Positions 1 through 6,201 of a stretch of 7,446 nt of DNA are shown here, in pieces; the stretch's first letter is position 1; each line of letters opens with the position of its first letter. A program made the position numbers and the translations under genes. The notes beneath the pieces are model-generated. The model searched no databases, was not told where the DNA came from, and worked only from the letters and a program-made list of their open reading frames with translations. The DNA is taken from contig CAADVV010000222.1 of the NCBI GenBank assembly GCA_900752535.1, positions 1 through 7,446 on the forward strand, written 5' to 3'. Source of the DNA: Bacteroidales bacterium. GTDB lineage: Bacteria > Bacteroidota > Bacteroidia > Bacteroidales > Muribaculaceae.

Positions 1-1357
1 CGATGACAACACGATATGTTAGTGGCGACGAAGTGTCAATCAGTCCGCCGTTGACGCCCGATTCTGGCGCTTCCCAGCTGACGGTTATGCTGTTGTCGTC
101 GGCGATCACCGAGGTGATTTCTGGTGCAGCGGGAGCGTCGGCCCCGGCATATCCCATTACGTGGCTGACCGAGGTCTTGGCGTTGGCTGTCAGGGCGACG
201 TTGAGCTTGACGACACCTTTGGCGCTGACCTTGACGGGTATGGAGGCTGTGGCGCCGGGTGTCAGCGAGCCGGTGGAGAGGCTCGTGCGGCCCTCGGTGA
301 TGTCGTAAGTCACAGACGATGTCAGGGCGGCTCCGTTGTGAGTCTTGTCGGGGACGGTGAATGTCACCGTAGCGTTGCCGTCGGTGTCGGTGAATGTCAG
401 CGCGAGGTCATTCAGTAGTGCCGGGGCGTCGTCTTCGGTTATTTCATAAGGTATGTAGATTGAGACTACCCTGTCGTTGTCGGGCATACGGTAGACCACG
501 GTGCGCTCGCCGGTGGTGACGTCAATCTCATAGAGGGTGGCCAGTGGGGATGTGTCTGCTGTCCAGTAGAGTTTGCCGGTGGCGAAGTCAATTGTCGCCG
601 AGCATTCCTTGCCTAACGGCAACTCATCGGAATAAGTCGCGATCTTGGTCAGCTCGCCGTTCTCCTTGTTGAGCTTGTAGAGGGTGGGAAGGTTGCCCCA
701 GCGTTCGGTCAGGTCCTTATTTATTATTGTGTAGATGTTGCCATGGGCGTCGGCGGCCATACCCTCGCAGACGAGGCCTTCATCGAGTGCGCGTAGCTGT
801 GTGGCCTTTCCGGTCTCAAGGTCTATTGTGCCCAGGAAATATTTGTCTGTCCACGAGTTGGGCTGGAGGAATGCACCCCAGACGGTCTTGGTGGTGACGT
901 CATAGGTCAGTTCGGCGGGGCGGAATGCCGTATTCTTGTCGATGGCCGTAGCTGAGATTTTTCCTGCGCTCCAGTTCTGCGGGTCATATTTCTGAATCTC
1001 GTTGGAGGTCGATGCGTAGTAATATCCGTCGACATAGACGCCGCCGTATCTGCAGGTTACCGAGCTGTAGAGATTCTGTATGTCGGGATTGCCCGCCACG
1101 GGGAGGCTGCATATGTATGGCGACTCGTATTTATTGTTCAGATACATGACGCCATAGATGCGTGTGTCGGTTGTCACCGGGGCTTTGTTCGTAGCCCGGT
1201 TGGGCGGGGCGGGAGCGAGGTCTGCGGCCGTCTGCCCCAGTGGGCAGGAGCTGAATCCCGGTTCGGTCGCCGACGCCAGGTGTATGACGGCGCCGACAAC
1301 CGGAGCCATCGCGACGGCTCCGGCGACGATGAGATTTCTCAGTCGGTTTTGTTTCAT
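1..1357 (-). CDS. Exported beta-propeller-like protein with fibronectin type III domain (partial, 3' end missing)
   Basis: The frame is open from the ATG at 1357-1355 to the left edge, 452 codons without a stop, so the C-terminus lies outside the window. Residues 1-30 look like a signal peptide: a basic start (MKQNRLRN), a hydrophobic core at about 9-28, and a plausible cleavage after ASA at 28-30. There is no lipobox, so it is probably not a lipoprotein. Residues about 65-300 contain blade-like repeats of the form 'LYxLNKENGELTKI', 'LYEIDVTTGERTVV' and 'LGTIDLETGKATQL', typical of beta-propeller folds. Residues about 315-402 look like an Ig-like beta domain. A fibronectin type III domain begins near 408 (APEITSVIADDNSITVSWEAP). 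Similar Bacteroidales surface or secreted proteins often end in a sorting domain, which cannot be checked here. Substrate and function are unknown. No Shine-Dalgarno sequence is present, as is usual in this phylum. Confidence 0.85.
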   Translation of the reverse strand, partial: MKQNRLRNLIVAGAVAMAPVVGAVIHLASATEPGFSSCPLGQTAADLAPAPPNRATNKAPVTTDTRIYGVMYLNNKYESPYICSLPVAGNPDIQNLYSSVTCRYGGVYVDGYYYASTSNEIQKYDPQNWSAGKISATAIDKNTAFRPAELTYDVTTKTVWGAFLQPNSWTDKYFLGTIDLETGKATQLRALDEGLVCEGMAADAHGNIYTIINKDLTERWGNLPTLYKLNKENGELTKIATYSDELPLGKECSATIDFATGKLYWTADTSPLATLYEIDVTTGERTVVYRMPDNDRVVSIYIPYEITEDDAPALLNDLALTFTDTDGNATVTFTVPDKTHNGAALTSSVTYDITEGRTSLSTGSLTPGATASIPVKVSAKGVVKLNVALTANAKTSVSHVMGYAGADAPAAPEITSVIADDNSITVSWEAPESGVNGGLIDTSSPLTYRVVI

Positions 1358-1383
1358 AATGCAATAAATTAGGATAGAATGAC

Positions 1384-1423
1384 ACAAAGTAAGCGAAAAT
1401 CCGCGGATTTTCGCTTACTTTGT
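1384..1423. repeat. 40-bp perfect palindrome, possible terminator of the response regulator gene
   Basis: Every base from 1384 to 1403 pairs with 1423 down to 1404, centred on CCGCGG. One arm reads ACAAAGTAAGCGAAAATCCG. It lies 47 bp past the stop of the response regulator and 26 bp before the start of the exported protein gene, both on the minus strand. The position suits a transcription terminator: in minus-strand RNA the 3' arm is U-rich (GAUUUUCGCUUACUUUGU). However, no clean U-tract follows. Each outer arm also contains TTACTTTG, one base from the Bacteroidota -7 element TAnnTTTG, so a regulatory role at the downstream gene's promoter is an alternative. Confidence 0.6.
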
Positions 1424-1470
1424 ATGATGAAATTGCATTTTTTGTCAGATTTTATAGCCCTCGGGCGCTG

Positions 1471-2226
1471 TTAGGTCGCCAGGCCGTAGCCCTGGCCCGG
1501 ACGCGAGACTATCGAGGTGCCATATATGCCGAGTTTCTTGCGCAGGCGCGAGATGTTGACGTCGATGGTACGCGCCGACACCTGCTCTGTGGGGTTCCAG
1601 GCGCCGCGGTGTATCTCCTCGCGGCTGAAGAGGCGCGACGGCTCTTTCATGAACAGGTGGAGTATCTGGAACTCGGTGGGCGACAGCTGTGTGGGTGTGC
1701 CGTCGATTTCGAGACGGCGGCTGTCGGGCGACAGACGCAGTCCGCGCCATGTCAGCACGGTGGGCTGTGCGGCTGTGGGGCTTCCGGAGGCTGCGGTTCG
1801 CGCTACCAGACGGTGACGTCGCAGCACTGATTTTACACGCGCAACCATCTCGCGCAGTGAGAACGGTTTGACGATATAGTCGTCGGCACCGGCGTCAAAC
1901 CCTGTGATGATGTCGTCTTCAGAGTCGGAGGCCGTGCAGATTATGAAGGGCACGACGGCTGTCTCCGGCTTCTCCTGAAGGGTGTCAATCAGGTCGAGGC
2001 CGCTGAGACGGCCTTTGAGAGTTGTGTCGAGAATAATCAGGCTGAAGAGCGCGATGTCCTGGCGGAGCGCTTCTTCGGCCGATGCGGTGGCGGTGATGGA
2101 GTAGTCGGCAGACAGGTTGTAGACCACCAGTTCACGTATGACCTCGTAAGAATCCACCAGCAGTATACGCTCCCGTGGAGTGTCTGCCGATGTGTCTTGT
2201 AGTTTGGTTAGGTTTGACAGGGCCAT
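1471..2226 (-). CDS. OmpR/PhoB-family response regulator with atypical acidic pocket
   Basis: This 251-residue protein has a receiver domain at about 20-138 and a winged-helix DNA-binding domain at about 155-250, so it is predicted to be a cytoplasmic transcription factor controlled by phosphorylation. Visible receiver residues are the likely phosphoacceptor Asp67 (LIILDTTL), Thr98 (ICTAS) and Lys120 (YIVKPF). The output domain has the family's recognition region (ARTIDVNISRLRKKLG) and ends in a wing-like RPGQGYGLAT. Two features are odd. The N-terminal acidic pair is Asp25-Ser26 (ILLVDSYE), where Asp-Asp or Glu-Asp is usual. The loop after Asp67 is about one residue longer than usual and lacks the conserved proline. 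No sensor kinase is in the window. The gene follows the phosphate transporter on the same strand after 157 bp, so phosphate control is possible but unproven. The ATG at 2226 is the only good start; it gives a 19-residue extension before the first beta-strand. Confidence 0.93.
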   Translation of the reverse strand: MALSNLTKLQDTSADTPRERILLVDSYEVIRELVVYNLSADYSITATASAEEALRQDIALFSLIILDTTLKGRLSGLDLIDTLQEKPETAVVPFIICTASDSEDDIITGFDAGADDYIVKPFSLREMVARVKSVLRRHRLVARTAASGSPTAAQPTVLTWRGLRLSPDSRRLEIDGTPTQLSPTEFQILHLFMKEPSRLFSREEIHRGAWNPTEQVSARTIDVNISRLRKKLGIYGTSIVSRPGQGYGLAT

Positions 2227-2272
2227 ATAGGTTAGCTCGCTGGAAAGTAACTTGAATTATTGGTTTATTTGG

Positions 2273-2288
2273 GGACCTTATCGGGTCC
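2273..2288 (-). promoter_or_regulatory. Small hairpin in the 5' leader of the response regulator gene
   Basis: In the minus-strand RNA, GGACC (2288-2284) can pair with GGTCC (2277-2273) across a 6-nt loop. It would lie in the untranslated leader about 47 nt before the ATG if transcription starts at the TATATTTG element just upstream. A five-pair stem may be fortuitous. Confidence 0.3.
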
Positions 2289-2297
2289 TGTGATGCG

Positions 2298-2305
2298 CAA
2301 ATATA
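2298..2305 (-). promoter_or_regulatory. Putative -7 promoter element for the response regulator gene
   Basis: On the minus strand the bases read TATATTTG, an exact match to the Bacteroidota -7 consensus TAnnTTTG, about 72 bp upstream of the start codon. No TTTG lies 18-21 bp further upstream, so the -33 element is weak or missing. The element suggests transcription separate from the upstream phosphate transporter gene. Confidence 0.4.
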
Positions 2306-2383
2306 GCAAGAGTGATTGGTTTTTAGATTTTGTGTTACTGGTTTGTGCTGAAATTGTAACAATCTTTTAACCGGACTATGCGC

Positions 2384-4201
2384 TTAGATGCCTGTGCGGG
2401 TCTGCTCTTTGATGGTGTCGACGACGTTTATTATATAGTCGCCCGTTTTCTCGAGGTCGGCTATGATGTCCATAAAGTAGATGCCGGCCTGATATTCATA
2501 GTGGTGTGAGTTTATGTTCTCTATGTTGGCTGAACGCAGCTGGTTGCGCAGGTTGTTGATTTCGCGCTCCTGGTTGTAGCTGACTATGATGTCGGCTTCG
2601 CGTTCGTGCTCCATGTTGCTCAGCAGATAGAGCATATTGTTCATGGCTGACTCGACCTCGATGAACATCGAGTCGATGTTGGCGTAAATCTCGTCGTTGA
2701 ATGTTACAGCGCTGTCACGTTTGCGTATGAGCGTTTTCGAGATGCTGTAGCAACTGTCGGCTATCGACTCGATTTCGCTGACGATGGTCAGCATGGCGGC
2801 GATGCGGTGTTTACCTTCGTTTGACAGACGTCCCTCAGACACACGGTTGAGATAGTTGGCTATCTCGATTTCCATCCTGTCGGAGATTTCCTCATATTTC
2901 TCTATGCGCGAGTATTGGTGGGTAAAGTCGGTCGACCCTTCTTTGGCGTGGATGAGGTTCTGGGCCATGCCTATCATGCGCTGCACGCGCTCGGCATAAA
3001 CCACCATCTCTTTCTCAGCCTGGGTCAGGTTGAGTTCAGAGGCATTGAGCAGACCGCCGGTGATGAATTTGAGCTGAAATTCTTCGTCGTCGCCTTTCTT
3101 GCCGGGAATGAGCGCCATGACAATCTTGACATAGACGTTTGTGAGCCAAATCATTATCGCCAGGTTCACGAGGTTAAAGACGGTGTGGAAGATTGACAGA
3201 CCATAGCTGACCGAGGTCTGCATGACGGCGATGTTGCGCATGACCTCGTGGCCCGCGGGCAGCGAGTTGTCAAACAGATGGTTGTAGAGATCGGGCTGCG
3301 TCATCTCAATGTGCTTGACATAGCCCGTCAGTGTCGTCGGGTCGCCGAAGCCCATGCTCTCGGTGAGCCACGTGGTCAGATGTACAAACGGATAGAAGAG
3401 CGCTACGGCCCAGACCGTACCTAAGACATTGAACAACAGGTGACCCATGGCTGTTCGCTTGGCTGCGACATTACCGCTCATCGACGCCAGAATAGGCGTA
3501 ATGGTTGTGCCGATGTTCGAGCCGAGCACGATGGCGCAGCTTAGATCAAATCCTATCCAGCCTTTTGAACACATGATCAGTGTGATGGCGAACGTAGCTG
3601 CCGACGACTGGATGACCATGGTGACTATCAGGCCGCTGAAGAGGAATATCAATACTGACCCGAAGCCCATCGAGGTGTAGCGCTGCAGGAAGGCGAACAT
3701 CTCGGGGTTGGTTTGGAGGTCAGGAACATACTTGCTGATAAGGTCAAGTCCCATAAACAGGAACGAGAAGCCCACCAGAAACTCACCCATCGACTTGGTG
3801 CGGCTCTTTGACGAGAACAGCAGTGGTATGGCGATACCGATCAGCGGCAAGGTGAATGACGATATGTTGACCGAGAAGCCGAAGAGGGCGATGACCCATG
3901 CGGTGAACGTCGTGCCGACGTTGGCGCCCATGATGACGGCCATGGACTGGGCCAGTGTCATTAGTCCGGCGTTGACAAAGCTGACGACCATCACAGTCGA
4001 TGCCGACGAACTCTGGATGAGGGCTGTTATCAGAAATCCTGTGACTGTGCCCGTGAAGCGGTTGCGGGTCATGGCCGACAGGATGTTGCGGAGGCGGTCG
4101 CCTGCCGCCTTCTGCAGGCCCTCACTCATGACTTTCATGCCATAGAGAAAGAGACCGACGGCGCCAAGGAGACCTAAAAAGTCAAGAAAGCTATAATTCA
4201 T
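2384..4201 (-). CDS. Na+/phosphate cotransporter (Na/Pi cotransporter II family) with C-terminal PhoU-like domain
   Basis: This 605-residue inner-membrane protein is predicted to import inorganic phosphate with sodium. The membrane part, residues 1 to about 365, contains the inverted duplicated signature of the family: QSSSAST at 63-69 with GANVGTT at 92-98, then QSSAAT at 198-203 with GSNIGTT at 227-233. Several hydrophobic segments surround them. Residues about 385-600 form a helical, charged PhoU-like region, with a first motif around 434-450 (EKYEEISDRMEIEIANYL) and a second around 578-595 (DIIADLEKTGDYIINVVD). Length and layout fit the bacterial NptA/YjbB-like branch that carries a PhoU tail. 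The start ATG at 4201-4199 follows a good promoter by about 40 bp. The stop is TAA at 2386-2384. The gene is divergent from cstA and upstream of a response regulator. Phosphate as substrate is inferred from the family; some members may have other roles. Confidence 0.94.
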   Translation of the reverse strand: MNYSFLDFLGLLGAVGLFLYGMKVMSEGLQKAAGDRLRNILSAMTRNRFTGTVTGFLITALIQSSSASTVMVVSFVNAGLMTLAQSMAVIMGANVGTTFTAWVIALFGFSVNISSFTLPLIGIAIPLLFSSKSRTKSMGEFLVGFSFLFMGLDLISKYVPDLQTNPEMFAFLQRYTSMGFGSVLIFLFSGLIVTMVIQSSAATFAITLIMCSKGWIGFDLSCAIVLGSNIGTTITPILASMSGNVAAKRTAMGHLLFNVLGTVWAVALFYPFVHLTTWLTESMGFGDPTTLTGYVKHIEMTQPDLYNHLFDNSLPAGHEVMRNIAVMQTSVSYGLSIFHTVFNLVNLAIMIWLTNVYVKIVMALIPGKKGDDEEFQLKFITGGLLNASELNLTQAEKEMVVYAERVQRMIGMAQNLIHAKEGSTDFTHQYSRIEKYEEISDRMEIEIANYLNRVSEGRLSNEGKHRIAAMLTIVSEIESIADSCYSISKTLIRKRDSAVTFNDEIYANIDSMFIEVESAMNNMLYLLSNMEHEREADIIVSYNQEREINNLRNQLRSANIENINSHHYEYQAGIYFMDIIADLEKTGDYIINVVDTIKEQTRTGI

Positions 4202-4214
4202 TGTCGTCAGATAG

Positions 4215-4233
4215 CTGGGAGCGCCGCTCCCGG
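4215..4233 (-). promoter_or_regulatory. Hairpin in the 5' leader of the Na+/phosphate cotransporter gene
   Basis: GGGAGC (4217-4222) and GCTCCC (4226-4231) flank a 3-nt loop, and the stem extends by a G-U and a C-G pair to 4215-4233. It falls between the predicted transcription start (about 4238) and the ATG at 4201, so it would form at or very near the 5' end of the mRNA. It could protect the transcript end or affect initiation; no known riboswitch is recognised. Confidence 0.4.
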
Positions 4234-4244
4234 TTATACGGCTG

Positions 4245-4277
4245 CAAAGTTAAGATAATTGGTCAAATTCTGACAAA
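4245..4277 (-). promoter_or_regulatory. Promoter of the Na+/phosphate cotransporter gene
   Basis: On the minus strand, TTTG (4277-4274) is followed after 21 bp by TAACTTTG (4252-4245). This matches the Bacteroidota housekeeping promoter (TTTG near -33, TAnnTTTG near -7) in sequence and spacing. Transcription would start near 4238, giving a leader of about 37 nt. Confidence 0.7.
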
Positions 4278-4294
4278 AGACGGCGCCGTTTTTT
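4275..4294. repeat. 20-bp near-perfect palindrome in the divergent intergenic region
   Basis: The core ACGGCGCCGT (4280-4289) is a perfect palindrome. It is flanked by AAAAG on one side and TTTTT on the other, giving 20 bp of dyad symmetry with one G-T exception. It overlaps the -33 element of the phosphate transporter promoter and lies about 40 bp upstream of the cstA promoter. It resembles a terminator with a U-tract on the plus strand, but no gene ends here, so an operator is the more natural reading. Confidence 0.45.
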
Positions 4295-4335
4295 AACATT
4301 TGCAGTTCGTTTTTTGGCCGCGGGTGTTTTGTCTC

Positions 4336-4365
4336 TTTGATTTACGATGAAAAGGACTAACTTTG
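4336..4365 (+). promoter_or_regulatory. Promoter of cstA
   Basis: TTTG (4336-4339) is followed after 18 bp by TAACTTTG (4358-4365), an exact match to the Bacteroidota -7 consensus. A second TTTG at 4328-4331 lies further out. Transcription would start near 4371, about 40 nt before the ATG at 4411. This argues against translation from the in-frame TTG at 4363, which lies inside the -7 element. Confidence 0.65.
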
Positions 4366-4410
4366 TCGCTTCACCAGCCACTTCTTAGGATACCATTTTA
4401 TCGAAATACC

Positions 4411-5868
4411 ATGATTTCTTTCTCGATCGCTCTCGCCCTGCTCGTGCTGGGCTATATTTTCTACGGCACGTTTGTCGCCCGCATGTTCGGCCAGGATCCG
4501 TCGCGCCCCACGCCGGCCACCGCGATGGCCGACGGTGTCGACTATGTCTCCATGCCCACATGGAAGGTCTATCTGATACAGTTTCTGAATATCGCCGGCC
4601 TCGGCCCGATTTTCGGCGCCATTATGGGCATCATGTTTGGCCCGGCCGCTTTCCTGTGGATTGTCTTCGGCACAATCTTCGGCGGCGCTGTCCATGACTA
4701 TCTCTCGGGTATGCTGTCGCTTCGCTCCGGAGGCTCTTCGCTGCCCGAGCTCGTGGGCTCCCATCTTGGCGGCGCCATGAAAAACGTAGTCTGCGTCTTC
4801 ACCATCATTCTGATGATCCTCGTCGCCGCTGTCTTTGTCTACAATCCCGCCGATCTTATGGCTATGCTGACGCCGGGCTATCTTGACCGCACATTCTGGG
4901 TGGTGACCATCTTCGTCTATTTCACCCTTGCCGCCATGTTGCCCATCGACCGCCTCATCGGACGCATCTATCCGCTCTTCGGCTTCGTCCTGTTGTTTAT
5001 GGCCCTGGGTCTGCTTGTCGGATTGTTTGTTCATGCCGACGCTGTTCCCGAGATATGGCAGGGATTCCACAACTATAAGGCAGACCCCGAGGCGAGCCCG
5101 ATTTTCCCGATGATGTTTGTCTCGATTGCCTGCGGCGCCATCTCCGGCTTTCATGCCACGCAGTCGCCCATGATGGCACGCTGCCTGCGCACGGAGCGTC
5201 ATGCCCGCCTTGTTTTTTACGGCGCCATGGTGACCGAGGGTATCGTAGCTCTCATCTGGGCTGCGGCCGCTGTCGCTTTCGCGGGTTCTTATGAGAATCT
5301 CCAGACCGCCCTTGCCTCCGGCTCGCCGGCGGTGCTTGTCAACGAGATTTCGCGCTCGTGGCTCGGTCTCGCCGGCGGCGTTCTCGCCATTCTCGGTGTG
5401 GTGGCTGCTCCCATCACCTCGGGCGACACAGCTCTGCGCTCCGTCCGGCTCATCATTGCCGACTATTTCGGACTCGACCAGAAGAAGATACGTAACCGTC
5501 TGCTTGTGACGGTGCCCATCTGCGCCCTCTGCTTCGCCGTGATGATGATGCCCTATGAAGTCCTTTGGCGCTACTTCGCATGGTCTAACCAGGTGCTGGC
5601 AACCTTCACGCTCTGGACGCTGACGGTTTATCTCGCCCGCGCCTCAAAACCTTATGTCATCACCCTGCTGCCGGCGCTGTTCATGACCTCGGTCACCGCC
5701 ACATATATATTGTTCGCGCCCGAGGGACTGCCGTTGCTGCTTGGCGCACTCGGTCTGCCCGCCATTCCTTATCTGTGGGCTGTCGGTGGCGGACTCATCG
5801 TCTCCTGCACGCTGCTGCTCGTCTTCGCGCGGTCACGCCGCCCCGTCGGCGTCGCCGCCGCCGCGTGA
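4411..5868 (+). CDS. cstA: CstA-family carbon starvation transporter, short form
   Basis: This 485-residue protein is hydrophobic along its length, with many membrane segments, and belongs to the carbon starvation family of inner-membrane transporters. Characterised relatives such as E. coli CstA and BtsT are linked to uptake of peptides or pyruvate. Family motifs are PATAMADGVDYV (35-46), GPIFGA (65-70), GGAVHDY (91-97), FHATQSPMMARCL (247-259) and TSGDTALRSVRLIIAD (336-351). It is much shorter than the roughly 700-residue E. coli CstA, yet all these motifs are present, so it looks like a natural short form, not a fragment. The start ATG at 4411 begins a hydrophobic helix directly and lies about 40 bp after the predicted transcription start. 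An in-frame TTG 48 bp upstream is rejected because it sits inside the promoter. The C-terminus ends in a basic stretch and an alanine run from a GCC repeat. The substrate cannot be told from sequence. Confidence 0.93.
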   Translation: MISFSIALALLVLGYIFYGTFVARMFGQDPSRPTPATAMADGVDYVSMPTWKVYLIQFLNIAGLGPIFGAIMGIMFGPAAFLWIVFGTIFGGAVHDYLSGMLSLRSGGSSLPELVGSHLGGAMKNVVCVFTIILMILVAAVFVYNPADLMAMLTPGYLDRTFWVVTIFVYFTLAAMLPIDRLIGRIYPLFGFVLLFMALGLLVGLFVHADAVPEIWQGFHNYKADPEASPIFPMMFVSIACGAISGFHATQSPMMARCLRTERHARLVFYGAMVTEGIVALIWAAAAVAFAGSYENLQTALASGSPAVLVNEISRSWLGLAGGVLAILGVVAAPITSGDTALRSVRLIIADYFGLDQKKIRNRLLVTVPICALCFAVMMMPYEVLWRYFAWSNQVLATFTLWTLTVYLARASKPYVITLLPALFMTSVTATYILFAPEGLPLLLGALGLPAIPYLWAVGGGLIVSCTLLLVFARSRRPVGVAAAA

Positions 5869-5872
5869 ACTT

Positions 5873-5962
5873 TATAGGGTCCACAGGGCTTATAGGGCTT
5901 ATGGGCCTCCCGAGCTTTATGGGGCCTATATGGCCTATGGGACTTATAGGACCTATGAAAAC
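5873..5962 (+). repeat. Degenerate 9-bp tandem repeat, about ten units (consensus TATAGGGCY)
   Basis: Cut into 9-bp steps from 5873, the sequence reads TATAGGGTC, CACAGGGCT, TATAGGGCT, TATGGGCCT, CCCGAGCTT, TATGGGGCC, TATATGGCC, TATGGGACT, TATAGGACC, TATGAAAAC. The phase is kept throughout, although units two and five are diverged and the last is only partial. It begins 4 bp after the cstA stop. The unit is nearly self-complementary (TATA plus GGCC), so RNA or single-stranded DNA could fold in many registers. Because the period is three codons, overlapping open frames exist on both strands, but they show no protein-like features and run into cstA. It might act as a terminator or mRNA-stabilising 3' end for cstA, or be a passive repeat. 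Confidence 0.75.
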
Positions 5963-6031
5963 CTTTGGGGCCCGTCTCGTCCGCCCGGTCTGTTAGCCAG
6001 GTGTTTAGCCTTCGCTGACCCTCTCCCCGCG

Positions 6032-6092
6032 AAAAAATCTCAAAAAAAGTTGTCGAAAAATTTGGAGGTTTCGGAGAAAACGCCGACCTTTG
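6032..6092 (+). promoter_or_regulatory. rRNA promoter P1 with upstream A-tracts
   Basis: TTTG (6061-6064) is followed after 20 bp by GACCTTTG (6085-6092), which fits TAnnTTTG except at its first base. Three A-runs (6032-6037, 6042-6048, 6056-6060) lie just upstream, like an UP element of a strong promoter. Transcription would start near 6098, about 370 nt before the 16S gene. It is paired with P2, which has a similar start region. Confidence 0.6.
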
Positions 6093-6146
6093 CACTCGCT
6101 TTTGGAAAGGGGGCCTCGGAGGAGGCTGGAAGGACGGCCGAGAGAC

Positions 6147-6163
6147 GTTAAAGTCTGTTAAAG
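6147..6163 (+). repeat. Two GTTAAAG direct repeats spaced by 10 bp, upstream of P2
   Basis: GTTAAAG occurs at 6147-6153 and 6157-6163, exactly one helical turn apart, immediately upstream of the -33 element of P2. A third copy lies at 6431-6437 in the leader, about 30 bp before the 16S gene. The phasing suggests a binding site or UP-like element, but the motif is short and AT-rich. Confidence 0.4.
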
Positions 6164-6166
6164 ATT

Positions 6167-6196
6167 TTTGAGATTCAGAAAGTCGCCGTAACTTTG
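6167..6196 (+). promoter_or_regulatory. rRNA promoter P2
   Basis: TTTG (6167-6170) is followed after 18 bp by TAACTTTG (6189-6196), an exact Bacteroidota -7 element. Transcription would start near 6202, about 265 nt before the 16S gene. From the -7 element onward it matches P1 at 16 of 21 positions, including CTTTGCA followed by CGCTTT. This supports a tandem pair of rRNA promoters. Confidence 0.7.
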
Positions 6197-6201
6197 CAAA
6201 C

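Noticed and set aside
3..418. Plus-strand open frames opposite the exported protein gene.
   Set aside because: The minus-strand frame is continuous, with clear signal peptide and domain patterns, so these are complement-strand shadows.
1236..1263. Possible lipoprotein cysteine at residue 38 of the exported protein.
   Set aside because: The preceding residues (PGFSS) do not form a lipobox and the Cys is too far from the hydrophobic core; an ordinary signal peptidase site after residue 30 is more likely.
4363..4410. Extended cstA start at the TTG codon at 4363, adding 16 residues.
   Set aside because: The TTG lies inside the TAACTTTG promoter element, and the added residues do not fit the family; the ATG at 4411 starts directly at the first membrane segment.
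4357..5202. 281-residue open frame antisense to cstA.
   Set aside because: It is rich in His, Arg, Gly and Asp with no domain or promoter, as expected for the complement of a GC-rich membrane protein gene.
6011..6033. Possible terminator: TTCGC and GCGAA arms followed by an A-run.
   Set aside because: The stem has only five pairs with a 13-nt loop, and an A-run, not a T-run, follows on the plus strand; the A-run fits an UP element better.
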